DNA of 64,000 nt from Leptolyngbya subtilissima AS-A7. GTDB taxonomy: Bacteria > Cyanobacteriota > Cyanobacteriia > Phormidesmidales > Phormidesmidaceae. The translations under genes and the position numbers were made by a program. Shown piece by piece: positions 55,726 to 63,804 of this stretch. The stretch is from the NCBI RefSeq assembly GCF_039962255.1, contig NZ_JAMPKY010000004.1:1-64000 (forward strand), given 5' to 3'. Each line of letters opens with the position of its first letter. Position 1 is the first letter of the stretch. The notes beneath the pieces were generated by a model. It ran no database searches. It saw only the letters and a program-made list of their open reading frames with translations, and had not been told where the DNA came from.

Positions 55726-56883
55726 TCAGTAGCGAAATACTGCTGCGATAGGAGCATCATCCGGCATCGTCTGCGGTTCAACTGCATACACTGTTCCACC
55801 ATGAAAGATTGTCTGAATCGCCGCTGCATTTAGTAAATCTTCGTCACCCGGTTGAGCATCATTGTGCATTTCAAGCTCCATTGCTTCTGGATCGAAATGC
55901 CCCCACTTCTGCACCCCAACAGGAACGAAGAGCTGCTCTACACGACCATAGAAGGCGCCTTGAATCACTTCGTTTAAATCATCTGATCCTTTACCAGCGG
56001 CAATCGACTCGTGATAGTAGTCGAGCGCATTTTGTTTGCCTGCCTCAAACTGCGGCTCCACGATCGCCCATGCTTCTGCATGAAGCTCTTGCGCTGTTTG
56101 TTCCTTTGTGTTGTGTTGAATGCCTTCTTCCACGATGAAATTGTAAGTATTGGCCTCCTGGTAAATCGGCAGCAAATAACTAACCCCAGCTAAAACAAGC
56201 GGCGCACGGCGATTGCGGAAAAAGTCGTGCAGCGCTTTATCCAGTAGCAGGAAGTATTGCAGTAAGTCTTCCTTGACGTTCTCGCGATCGGCTCCCTGTC
56301 CGTGATATGAGCCACCTCCTTGCAAGCCTGCACGACCAGCGCCACCTTCCTGCCGCCGCTGTTGATCCTTCGATGTTTCGTCATACTGCAAGGCTTCATC
56401 CATATCCTTCGGCAAGCCTTCGATTTCAATTTCACGAGTGATACCGTAGCGATTGCCTTCTAAAAGACGCACATCGCGCTGACCAAGCGTGAGAATATAA
56501 AAACGGTCATCTCCGCTTAGCAGCGGGATTAGCGGTTTAAGATGAAAGCGATCGCTCACAACCACCAATTCAATCACTTCTATCGGCACACAGTAATAAC
56601 GAAAGAATCCTTCTGCAACAAACAAAGCCAATCCGGCACTCTGATGTTGCCAAAACTCATCGTTATCTAAGTCGAGAGCGGGCGCAAAGAATTGAGTCAA
56701 ATTATCTGGACGCGATTCATATTGTTCTAGCTGTGCTTCTGCTTGCCGAATTAGGTTTTTAAACCGGACAGAGTTTTGCTTTGTATCTGAACCTACCTGT
56801 ACGGTCGGCATGTACATCGATATACACAATCCTTGTGGCTGTTCGACGAGTTCTTTTAGTTCTTCTAGCGAAAGAAAGCTCAT
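55726..56883 (-). CDS. baeRF-like protein (bacterial archaeo-eukaryotic release-factor family)
   Basis: A 385-residue cytosolic protein. The start MSFLSLEELKELVEQPQGLCISMYMPT, the segment WQHQSAGLALFVAEGFFRYY and the C-terminal IQGAFYGRVEQLFVPVGVQKW belong to the baeRF families, bacterial relatives of eRF1 domain 2 and 3 that are proposed to act on ribosomes or in stress. A Gly-rich insert (QEGGAGRAGLQGGGSYHGQG, about residue 178-197) stands where eRF1-type proteins have a mobile loop; here it contains GGGSYHGQG, not the GGQ that triggers peptide release. Function is not established. It lies in a lower-GC island with the small secreted genes. Confidence 0.7.
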   Translation of the reverse strand: MSFLSLEELKELVEQPQGLCISMYMPTVQVGSDTKQNSVRFKNLIRQAEAQLEQYESRPDNLTQFFAPALDLDNDEFWQHQSAGLALFVAEGFFRYYCVPIEVIELVVVSDRFHLKPLIPLLSGDDRFYILTLGQRDVRLLEGNRYGITREIEIEGLPKDMDEALQYDETSKDQQRRQEGGAGRAGLQGGGSYHGQGADRENVKEDLLQYFLLLDKALHDFFRNRRAPLVLAGVSYLLPIYQEANTYNFIVEEGIQHNTKEQTAQELHAEAWAIVEPQFEAGKQNALDYYHESIAAGKGSDDLNEVIQGAFYGRVEQLFVPVGVQKWGHFDPEAMELEMHNDAQPGDEDLLNAAAIQTIFHGGTVYAVEPQTMPDDAPIAAVFRY

Positions 56884-57317
56884 GGGATTAGGTAGAATTA
56901 GAGTTGGGGTTTGAAGAGGTTAAATCGAGGCGTTTATTAGGTAATGCTAAAAATTTCTTCAAGCGAAAGGACCTATCGAATGGCATAGAAGGGAGGCACG
57001 ATAGGTTAAAGTTCGTTGAGTGCCCGAATGCCAAGACTATTCAAGCTACTTGTACAACAGCAAGTACGATTGCAGCTTAATAATCTGCTTAGAGCGAACC
57101 TCTGAAGACCTCTAGATTGAGTTCGAAGTTGCCTGCTGATCAAGCGCACTGTTTGCTAGCTGTCTTTCACCTAATTCTTAGTTGAGAATCTGGAATTTAG
57201 TTAAAGTTTTTTGTCTATTCTGTCTAAGTCAAGCAAATTCCATGATTGCTGGTGTAAGCAAGTCATTATCCTTCTTTGCTTGCCTGGTTCTTGTTTAGAT
57301 GACGGTCGCGATCGCCG
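56884..57317. other. AT-rich gap upstream of the baeRF-like gene
   Basis: No coding frame or RNA gene seen in 434 bases. The last part contains an imperfect hairpin, GTTTAGATGACGG (57293-57305) with CCGTTATCTAAAC (57315-57327), which also contains the stop of the VOC remnant. Confidence 0.4.
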
Positions 57318-57477
57318 TTATCTAAACTTGCGCGTACCCTCAATCGCCATGGGCGGCAGCAGCACTTGGCCACCTAAGGCTTTAGCTTGTTCTGCGATCG
57401 CATCCACGTCCTCCACCGTTGATATGGAAACCCTGGGCATGCGGCGGTGAGACCATGCCGCCAATATCCTTTCCTAC
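57318..57477 (-). pseudogene. Remnant of a VOC (glyoxalase/bleomycin-resistance) family gene
   Basis: On the minus strand one frame reads VGKDIGGMVSPPHAQGFHI and an adjacent frame continues STVEDVDAIAEQAKALGGQVL then LPPMAIEGTRKFR and a stop. Together they match the second half of VOC proteins (GxxIGGMM... then VEDVDAxxAxAxALGGxVLxPPxxIxG). One frameshift joins them near 57420. The first half and the final strands (RFAVLxDPxGA) are missing. A dead fragment. Confidence 0.7.
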
Positions 57478-57481
57478 CCTT

Positions 57482-58540
57482 CTATGACGGTGTGGAGCCT
57501 TGCCCTTGGGTGCTATCAACAACGTAGCGATCGCGCCCCTGCTGCTTAGCGGCATAGAGCGCCCGATCGGCACTGGCAATGAGTTGCTTGGGCGACCCGA
57601 TGGTGGTGGGTATTAGGCTAGCAACACCCAAACTAATCGAAACAACGGTGCTGACTGTTGAGGTCTCGTGGGGAATGGCTAGGGCTTTAACGGCCTGTTG
57701 AATTTGCTCTGCGATCGCAGTTGCGCCAAACAAATCAGTATTGGGTAAAACAACGGCAAATTCTTCGCCCCCGTAGCGGGCCACCACATCAGTCGTTCGT
57801 TCAACTGTTGATTTAACCGTCTGAGCAATGCTAATCAAGCAGTCATCACCCATTTGATGACCGTAGTAATCGTTGTAGCGTTTGAACGCGTCAACATCGA
57901 ACATAATTAATGAGAGCCGCTGCTGGCTGCGTAGGGCGCGCCGCCATTCTTGCTCTAGATAGTCATCAAATTTTCGTCGATTGGCGATTTGAGTGAGGCT
58001 ATCTACGGTGGCTAACTTTTCTAACTTTGTATTAGCGGCCTGAAGAGATTGCTCAAGACGACGGCGCTCTGTGCTGTCAAAAACAAATAAGTAGTAGCCA
58101 ACTACCTCCTGGTCACTGCTGAAGGCTGGCGTTAAACAACTGGTGAGATAGACATAGTCACCATTGCGATAGACCATTCCAAATTCAAAGCTTTGCGGCT
58201 CTCCCTTTAAAACGCGCTCAACATAGTCTTTGACAGAGGCGTATGCTTCTTCACCAATTACATCCCAGACGTATTTATTTAGAATGCTTTCTCGAGAACG
58301 GTTGAAGCGTACTTCATAAAACCGGTTGACAAACTGGTATCGTCGCTCGGCGTCGACAAAGGCAATACCCGCGTCGGTAGAGTTGAGAATTTGCTGAAGC
58401 TGTTCGTTACTTGCGCGCAGGGTCGCTTCCGTCTGGGCACGTTCTTGCTGTTCCAGTTTCAGTTGAGCCTTGGTTTGCTCGAGTTCTAGAGCAAGCTGTT
58501 TGACCCGCTGTTTCAGCGTTGAGATGTAATCAGCATCCAT
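57482..58540 (-). CDS. PAS-GGDEF diguanylate cyclase
   Basis: 352 residues: coiled coil (1-45; LKQRVKQLALELEQTKAQLK), PAS with PAC (about 45-165), and GGDEF (about 175-340). The cyclase has DSLTQIANRRKFDDYLEQEW, DVDAFKRYNDYYGHQMGDDC and active site RYGGEEFAVVL, with RTTD five residues before it as an RxxD product-inhibition site. Its cyclase domain closely resembles that of the 1361-residue protein (LEQEWRR/LQQEWGR, AAKQQGRDRY ending), suggesting duplication within the genome. No transmembrane segment. Confidence 0.93.
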   Translation of the reverse strand: MDADYISTLKQRVKQLALELEQTKAQLKLEQQERAQTEATLRASNEQLQQILNSTDAGIAFVDAERRYQFVNRFYEVRFNRSRESILNKYVWDVIGEEAYASVKDYVERVLKGEPQSFEFGMVYRNGDYVYLTSCLTPAFSSDQEVVGYYLFVFDSTERRRLEQSLQAANTKLEKLATVDSLTQIANRRKFDDYLEQEWRRALRSQQRLSLIMFDVDAFKRYNDYYGHQMGDDCLISIAQTVKSTVERTTDVVARYGGEEFAVVLPNTDLFGATAIAEQIQQAVKALAIPHETSTVSTVVSISLGVASLIPTTIGSPKQLIASADRALYAAKQQGRDRYVVDSTQGQGSTPS

Positions 58541-58736
58541 TAAAGGATTTTAGCTTGTCGACGCGTAGAGAGCTTCTGAAGCGTAGCACCCGCTTGAGCG
58601 GCTTTTGTTATGTGACTTAGAGCAACGCATTTACCCGCCTATAGCTAACTATCCTCAACCGTCCTAAGCATGGCTTGCGCTGGGAGAATTTGCCGCTGCA
58701 AGCCATGCTAACCGGAATCAAGGCACCGTCAGTCGG

Positions 58737-60050
58737 CTATTCTTCTTCCTCAGAATATTCCTCTTCCTCGGATTCTTCTTCGGCGTACTCCTCCTCCTCT
58801 TCCTCAGAATATTCCTCTTCCTCGGATTCTTCTTCGGTGTACTCTTCCTCAGACTCCTCTTCCGCGTACTCTTCTTCAGATTCCTCCTCGGCGTACTCTT
58901 CTTCGGATTCTTCTACGGCCTCGTCTTCCTCAGTTGCCTCTTCATCGCTGCTGCCGTAGCCGAAGCTATAAGATTCATCAACGGCGTACTCTTGGCAAAG
59001 AGCGTCTAGCTCGGCGACAAACTCGGTACCGTCCTCAACGCTGAGGTCAAAGTTGAGGATGTTGAGCAAATAGGGACTGCCTTCGTCTTCGTTGTAGTCG
59101 TAGTCGAAGTAATAGTCGTCTTCGGTTTCGACGTAGGTGAGGCAGAGGGCAGCAAGCGCGTCGGTGAAGCCTTCGGGGTCTTCGGTATGAATATAAAAGT
59201 CGTACAGCAAGAGCGAGCATTCGTCGGCGAAGAATGACTCGTCCTCTTCCCAAACTTCGGCGCTAAAGTCGAGATCGCTGAGAGACTTGATAATCCAGGA
59301 GTCGTGGCCGTTGTAGTCGTCGTGGATGACGTAGTCGTAGGGAATGTAGCAGTAGCCGCGATCGCCCCACTCTGGCCCCCAGGAGTTGCGCACAATAAAG
59401 AAGCGGTCTTTGTCGGAGTAGCCGACGCAGAGCATAGCGTGCCAGCCGTGGGTTTCGCGCACGTTGTCGGAGCGCTTGGGCTGAGGGACTCGGCCTTTGT
59501 TGCGGGTGGCCTCGTCAAACGATTCAAAGGTGTTGAGGGCGAAGGCGATTGGGTAGCCTTCGGCCAGGGTATGTCGCCAGAGGTCTAGGTCGGTGTCGAT
59601 GGTCTCAGTTTCGACAATTTTGAAGTTAGAGGCGTGGTCATAGGCCCCGGTGTCGGGCTCGGTGAAGATTAGCTCTTCGTCATTGGGCCAGAGGTCTTCG
59701 GAGCAGGCCCCGTGCTGCATTAGGGTTTCGATCGCACAACGCATCTGTGTGCCAGCATCTTCGTTGTGGCTACCGGTTTGCGATCGCGCGTTGTAATAGA
59801 CAAACAGACGGCTGACGTTACCAGCATCACCCAGATCGCGCTTGGCCAGATATTCGTAGGCCCCTACAAAGGCATTGGCCACGCAGCTATTGCCCACCTG
59901 CGCTTCCACTTCAGTCATGTGGTGGCGTAAATCGACCCGGCCCGGCAACTCCTCTTTCCCAAATCGGCCAATCTGGTGATGCTTAACGTCGTCCGGCTTT
60001 TGCCCCGGTTGATAACCGCCAATGCGAAACTTACGGGTCTGCGTAAACAT
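58737..60050 (-). CDS. Papain-like C1 cysteine protease with extreme acidic tail
   Basis: 437 residues from ATG 60050 (MFTQTRKFRIGG), preferred over the 26-residue longer start because AAGG precedes it. No signal peptide, so probably cytosolic. Papain-type catalytic sites are present: QVGNSCVANAFVGAYEYLA (active Cys), GWHAMLCVGYSDKDRFFIVR (His) and NSWGPEWGDRGYCYIPYDYV (Asn). Two short acidic modules follow (SLLLYDFYIHTEDPEGFTDA, LLNILNFDLSVEDGTEFVAE), each resembling a small repeated unit. The last 69 residues contain only D, E, S, Y, A, T and V, made of EEEYAEEESEE units, encoded by tandem DNA repeats with a 57-base period. The target and the tail's role are unknown. Confidence 0.85.
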   Translation of the reverse strand: MFTQTRKFRIGGYQPGQKPDDVKHHQIGRFGKEELPGRVDLRHHMTEVEAQVGNSCVANAFVGAYEYLAKRDLGDAGNVSRLFVYYNARSQTGSHNEDAGTQMRCAIETLMQHGACSEDLWPNDEELIFTEPDTGAYDHASNFKIVETETIDTDLDLWRHTLAEGYPIAFALNTFESFDEATRNKGRVPQPKRSDNVRETHGWHAMLCVGYSDKDRFFIVRNSWGPEWGDRGYCYIPYDYVIHDDYNGHDSWIIKSLSDLDFSAEVWEEDESFFADECSLLLYDFYIHTEDPEGFTDALAALCLTYVETEDDYYFDYDYNEDEGSPYLLNILNFDLSVEDGTEFVAELDALCQEYAVDESYSFGYGSSDEEATEEDEAVEESEEEYAEEESEEEYAEEESEEEYTEEESEEEEYSEEEEEEYAEEESEEEEYSEEEE

Positions 60051-60322
60051 GTTCAACCTTGAGGAATGGCTTCTTAAGCATTCCCTCCGCACCCCTAGCG
60101 AGCGCAGCATGGCAGCCCAATATTGCATTACTTTTAAAGAACGGTAAGGCAGTTTGAAGCGGAGTCTGCGAGGTTCTTGTTGCCTGCTGCCCTCGCGTGC
60201 CCGCTCACCCTAGAAGAAGGTGCCAGTACCGATAAGAAGCAGGTCATCTAGGTTCAAAGTTTTCCCTAAAGAATGAGGTTCAAGCGGAACTCTAATTTGT
60301 GGATCCCTCAGGGCAGACCCTC

Positions 60323-60430
60323 TAATACCAAATCTGATTTGGTAGACCCCAATTCATAATCAGGAACCCCGTAGGGGCGTAGCATGCTACGCCCCTACAA
60401 ATTGGGGGTCATTCATTCGGGATTTGGTGT
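60323..60430. repeat. Palindromic dispersed repeat, copy 2
   Basis: Starts TAATACCAAATCTGATTTGG and ends GGGATTTGGTGT, with inverted ends and the central palindrome GTAGGGGCGTAGCA / TGCTACGCCCCTAC (60371-60398). It matches the copy at 39581-39688 with small differences. The remaining gap 60051-60530 shows no gene. Confidence 0.85.
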
Positions 60431-60530
60431 AAGGCATCCGCTAATCTCTACCCCAGCGCGCCGCTTGCCTCAATCGCAAGACGTTACCTTAAGTCTTATA
60501 GACCGTACTGATAGGCTACGCCCATTGACC

Positions 60531-61592
60531 ATGCAAGCATTTGATAAGCTGCCCCGTTGGCTGGTGTGGGAAATTGCCCTGCCTTTGACCATTCTGAACA
60601 TTTGGCTGCTTTACAAGGTCTTTCAGACCTTTCAGACACCGTTTACTATGCTGATCGCCGCCACGCTGCTGTCGTTTCTGTTGAGCTATCCGATCGAGCA
60701 GCTTGAAAAGCGCGGCATTAAACCCGGTGTCAGCATTGCGCTAATTTTGCTTTTGACAGTTGGGCTAGTGGGGATTTTGGGCTTTACCCTAGTGCCGGCC
60801 CTGCTTCAGCAGTTAGGAGATTTGGGAACTCGCCTGCCTAACTGGTTAGAGTCGGGTAACGAGGAGTTTCAAGCATTAGATGCCTGGCTGGCGGTTCAAC
60901 ATATTCCTTTAAACGTCACCGCGCTGGCGACACAGGTGGCGCAAATGCTGCCCGATGAGGTGGCTCAGCTGCCCGATCAGCTGCTTGAGGTGGTTGTTGG
61001 CGTCGCTGACAGCCTGGTGGAAGTATTGATTACGGTCGTGCTGACGCTCTACCTGCTGCTGCATGGGGATGGGTTTTGGAGCGGTCTGCTGCGCTGGCTA
61101 CCGGGCAACCTTGGCGGTCAGATTCGGCTGGCGTTTCAGGAAAAGTTTAAGAACTATTTTGTGGGGCAGGCCACGATCGCGCTGCTCATGGTCACCAGTC
61201 TAACGACCGTCTTCTTTCTGCTCCACATTCCCTATTGGCTGGTGTTTGGCATCGGCATTGGCCTGATGACGCTGATTCCGTTTGGCGATGTCGTGGGCAT
61301 CTTTACGGCTACCATCATCGTGAGTTTTCACAGCATTTTGCTAGGGGGAGAGCTGGTAGTGGTGGCTCTGCTGGTTGATCAGGTGATTGACAATGCTGTG
61401 ACTCCCAAAATTTTGGGCGATTTAATTGGGCTGAACCCCGTGTGGATTTTGGTGCTGCTGTTGATTGGCTCCCAGCTCGCGGGGGTGTTAGGGTTACTGC
61501 TGGCCGTACCGCTGGCGGGGGCAATCAAGCGAATCTTTGAGGAGATTTATCAACCCTCTGGGCCATCCTCAGGGGCTAACCCAGTCGGTTGA
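60531..61592 (+). CDS. AI-2E family transporter
   Basis: A 353-residue integral membrane protein of the AI-2E (PerM/TqsA) family with about seven to eight helices. ATG 60531 (MQAFDKLPRWLVWEIA) gives the normal start; the longer frame runs into a repeat. Typical segments: IAATLLSFLLSYPIEQLEKRG, FGIGIGLMTLIPFGDVVGIFT and DQVIDNAVTPKILGDLIGLNPVWILVLLLIGSQLAGVLGLLLAVPLAG. Members export small molecules or ions; the substrate cannot be told. Single gene with no operon partner. Confidence 0.9.
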   Translation: MQAFDKLPRWLVWEIALPLTILNIWLLYKVFQTFQTPFTMLIAATLLSFLLSYPIEQLEKRGIKPGVSIALILLLTVGLVGILGFTLVPALLQQLGDLGTRLPNWLESGNEEFQALDAWLAVQHIPLNVTALATQVAQMLPDEVAQLPDQLLEVVVGVADSLVEVLITVVLTLYLLLHGDGFWSGLLRWLPGNLGGQIRLAFQEKFKNYFVGQATIALLMVTSLTTVFFLLHIPYWLVFGIGIGLMTLIPFGDVVGIFTATIIVSFHSILLGGELVVVALLVDQVIDNAVTPKILGDLIGLNPVWILVLLLIGSQLAGVLGLLLAVPLAGAIKRIFEEIYQPSGPSSGANPVG

Positions 61593-61640
61593 CCGGCGGG
61601 CTTGAAAAGACCTGCGATCGCTGGCCAACCCCCAATCCCT

Positions 61641-61850
61641 CTACCCCTCAACGGAGCGAAATCTGGCCCGTTCTAGCCAGGCAAACAGTGCGTCGAGCTG
61701 AGCTGTGTTGATAAAGCCATACTGCCAGAGAATCATCGGCAGCTGGGTGGCAGAGTCACTGTGGTGGAACGCGGTAGCCACTTCTTCGTTAGATACCCCA
61801 AATTCGGTTTGCACGAAGCTAACCAACCGGCTGAGCAGTGGTGAGGTCAT
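61641..61850 (-). CDS. DUF2949 family small protein
   Basis: 69 residues with helices only. The sequence LVSFVQTEFGVSNEEVATAF, then LPMILWQYGFINTAQLDALFAWLE, fits the cyanobacterial DUF2949 family (LPMxLWQYGLxxxxQLxxIFxWLE). Function unknown. It converges on the AI-2E gene. Confidence 0.85.
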   Translation of the reverse strand: MTSPLLSRLVSFVQTEFGVSNEEVATAFHHSDSATQLPMILWQYGFINTAQLDALFAWLERARFRSVEG

Positions 61851-62404
61851 AGCAAAGTTTCCTAGTGTGAGGGAGCGTTGGTCTTGCCCATCAGTAGCCG
61901 CAGTGGGCTAATCAGGACAGTCCAATTTGAAGGCAAAGCGCAAACAGCGGTTGTGGTAATACTGTGTCGCTAGCGTTTCAGCCTAGTTGCATTGGGCCTA
62001 AATCGCTCGCTTTGTCACAGTCATGTCACTGTAACGACATACCCAGCCCCTAACCTAGAATCCATGGGTAGAAATCAATCGTATCGATAGGATGGTCCAC
62101 CTATTTGAGCAGCACACTAGCTGTTTCCTCTAGCGGCTGGGCAGGGAAACAGCCATCCACTGGTAATTTTGACCTACTGCACGCTAAGTCTCCTGGTTCT
62201 ATCGCCTATGATTGGCTCAATCACAACCGCGATCGCGTCGTTATGGCTAGCTACCTTCAGGGCATTCTTGAGGTCACTTATGCTCACCGGATTATTTACC
62301 GCTAGCATTGTGGCAGCGACGATGGCGTGATTTGGCCTTGTTTATGTCAACAATGACCCTGCCTCAGCGAAAATTAGCTTTCACCCCCTGTAAGTGAGTC
62401 AGTC
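61851..62404. other. Gap between DUF2949 and lepB
   Basis: A 66-codon plus-strand frame with a TTG start (62105-62305) is not supported by homology I recognise. GCTGTTTCC (62120-62128) pairs with GGAAACAGC (62145-62153). CAGTCATGTCACTG near 62020 is a partial palindrome. Otherwise nothing. Confidence 0.35.
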
Positions 62405-62962
62405 ATGATCGATTCCAGCTCTACCCCTCCCCGCCCTTCGGCCCCCAGAGGCAAAGGAATTTTGCGTGAAACCGTAGAAACCCTAGGCCTGAGCGTGCTG
62501 CTGGCCCTGGGCATTCGCACCTTTGTAGCTGAGGCTCGCTACATTCCCTCGGGCTCAATGCTGCCCACTCTGGAAATCAACGATCGCCTGATCATCGACA
62601 AGGTGAGCTACGACTTTGGCGATCCCCAGCGGGGCGACATCGTGGTGTTTCGTCCCCCCGACGCCTTAGGTCAAAATGAGGCCTTCATCAAACGGCTGGT
62701 TGGTCTGCCGGGAGACGTAATTGAGGTCAAAAACGGCCAGCTCTACGTCGACAATGAGCCCCAGTCAGAGCCCTACATCGCAGCTAAGCCAGACTACCAG
62801 TATGGGCCTGTGACGGTGCCTGATGATTCTTACCTGGTTTTGGGCGACAACCGCAACAAGAGCTTTGATTCTCACTACTGGGGCTTTTTGCCGGCTGACC
62901 ATCTAATTGGCCGCGCTGTATTTCGGTTTTGGCCTCCCGATCGCCTAGGGGATCTTGACTAA
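62405..62962 (+). CDS. lepB: Signal peptidase I
   Basis: 185-residue membrane protease that removes signal peptides from exported proteins. One N-terminal helix (ETVETLGLSVLLALGIRTFV). The catalytic Ser lies in YIPSGSMLPTLEINDRLIID and the general-base Lys in EAFIKRLVGLPGDVIEV; the third and fourth boxes are VPDDSYLVLGDNRNKSFDSH and YWGFLPADHLIGRAVFRFWP. Normal short cyanobacterial form. Confidence 0.95.
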   Translation: MIDSSSTPPRPSAPRGKGILRETVETLGLSVLLALGIRTFVAEARYIPSGSMLPTLEINDRLIIDKVSYDFGDPQRGDIVVFRPPDALGQNEAFIKRLVGLPGDVIEVKNGQLYVDNEPQSEPYIAAKPDYQYGPVTVPDDSYLVLGDNRNKSFDSHYWGFLPADHLIGRAVFRFWPPDRLGDLD

Positions 62963-62966
62963 ACCG

Positions 62967-63521
62967 CTATAGCTGCTGGAGCCGCTGCTCAATGCGATCG
63001 AGCCGGCGCAGCAGTTCTGCCTCAGCGGGGGTGGGTAAATCGGTGGCTCGCTCCACGGTAATGCTGCCGCTGGTTTCTAAAATAGCTTCTCTAATTTCCG
63101 CCAGGTTCTCAAACCCCTGACGGCGCAGCACCGTGCGGAACTCTTTTTCGCTAATCAACTCTTTAGCCAGATTTTTTGAAATCATTTGCCCATCCAACAG
63201 CAGCGGCGTCGATCGGCCTTCGACTACCTGCTGAATGCGAGGATAGCGATAGGCTAAACGCACCACTAAATAGTTTGTAATTAGTAGAGTAGTCGCCCCA
63301 ACTAGCCCGCCTAAGACCGAATTGTCGTCGCCGATAATGGCGTTTTGCACGGCGTTAGAAAGCATGAGCAGCACAACTAAGTCAAAGCCCGTCAGCTGCC
63401 CCAGCTCTCGTTTGCCACCCAGCCGCAGGGCAATGAGCAAAAAGCCATAGACCAAAATTGGCCGAATAATCTTTTCAAGAATGGATACATCGGGTATCCA
63501 CAGATCGTGAGCGATAGTCAT
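62967..63521 (-). CDS. DUF421/YetF-family membrane protein
   Basis: 184 residues from ATG 63521 (MTIAHDLWIPD); the ORF could also begin six codons upstream. Three helices at the N-terminus (RPILVYGFLLIALRLGGKRE, LTGFDLVVLLMLSNAVQNAI, LGGLVGATTLLITNYLVVRL) are followed by a cytoplasmic domain with VVEGRSTPLLLDGQMISKNL and GFENLAEIREAILETSGSIT, the YetF hallmarks. A C-terminal coiled coil (AELLRRLDRIEQRLQQL) is added. Function not settled. Its end is 4 bases from lepB (convergent). Confidence 0.88.
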   Translation of the reverse strand: MTIAHDLWIPDVSILEKIIRPILVYGFLLIALRLGGKRELGQLTGFDLVVLLMLSNAVQNAIIGDDNSVLGGLVGATTLLITNYLVVRLAYRYPRIQQVVEGRSTPLLLDGQMISKNLAKELISEKEFRTVLRRQGFENLAEIREAILETSGSITVERATDLPTPAEAELLRRLDRIEQRLQQL

Positions 63522-63804
63522 AGGGCAAAGAACAAACATAGAAGAGCGAAAGATGAAAGAGATGCTCGATGGGCTTGAATTTCGCTATTTTGGGCTGTCC
63601 TAACTAGTTTTCACTTGCTACAGAGTTTAGGTGAATCAGTAGGTGTTCAATGCTATAGCAGAAGCAGGCTTAAGCATCTGCTCAGCCTCAAGTTGGCCGC
63701 AAAGACTGTCTATAAACCAAGCAGGCGAAATTTAGCGATCGCCAAACTTCGCCACAGCACAAGGCTCTAGTGACTGGCAATAACTATGCTGTGGATTCTT
63801 GCGT

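Noticed and set aside
62105-62305. 66-codon plus-strand frame with TTG start before lepB
   Set aside because: Uncommon start, weak context and no family resemblance; too short to support.
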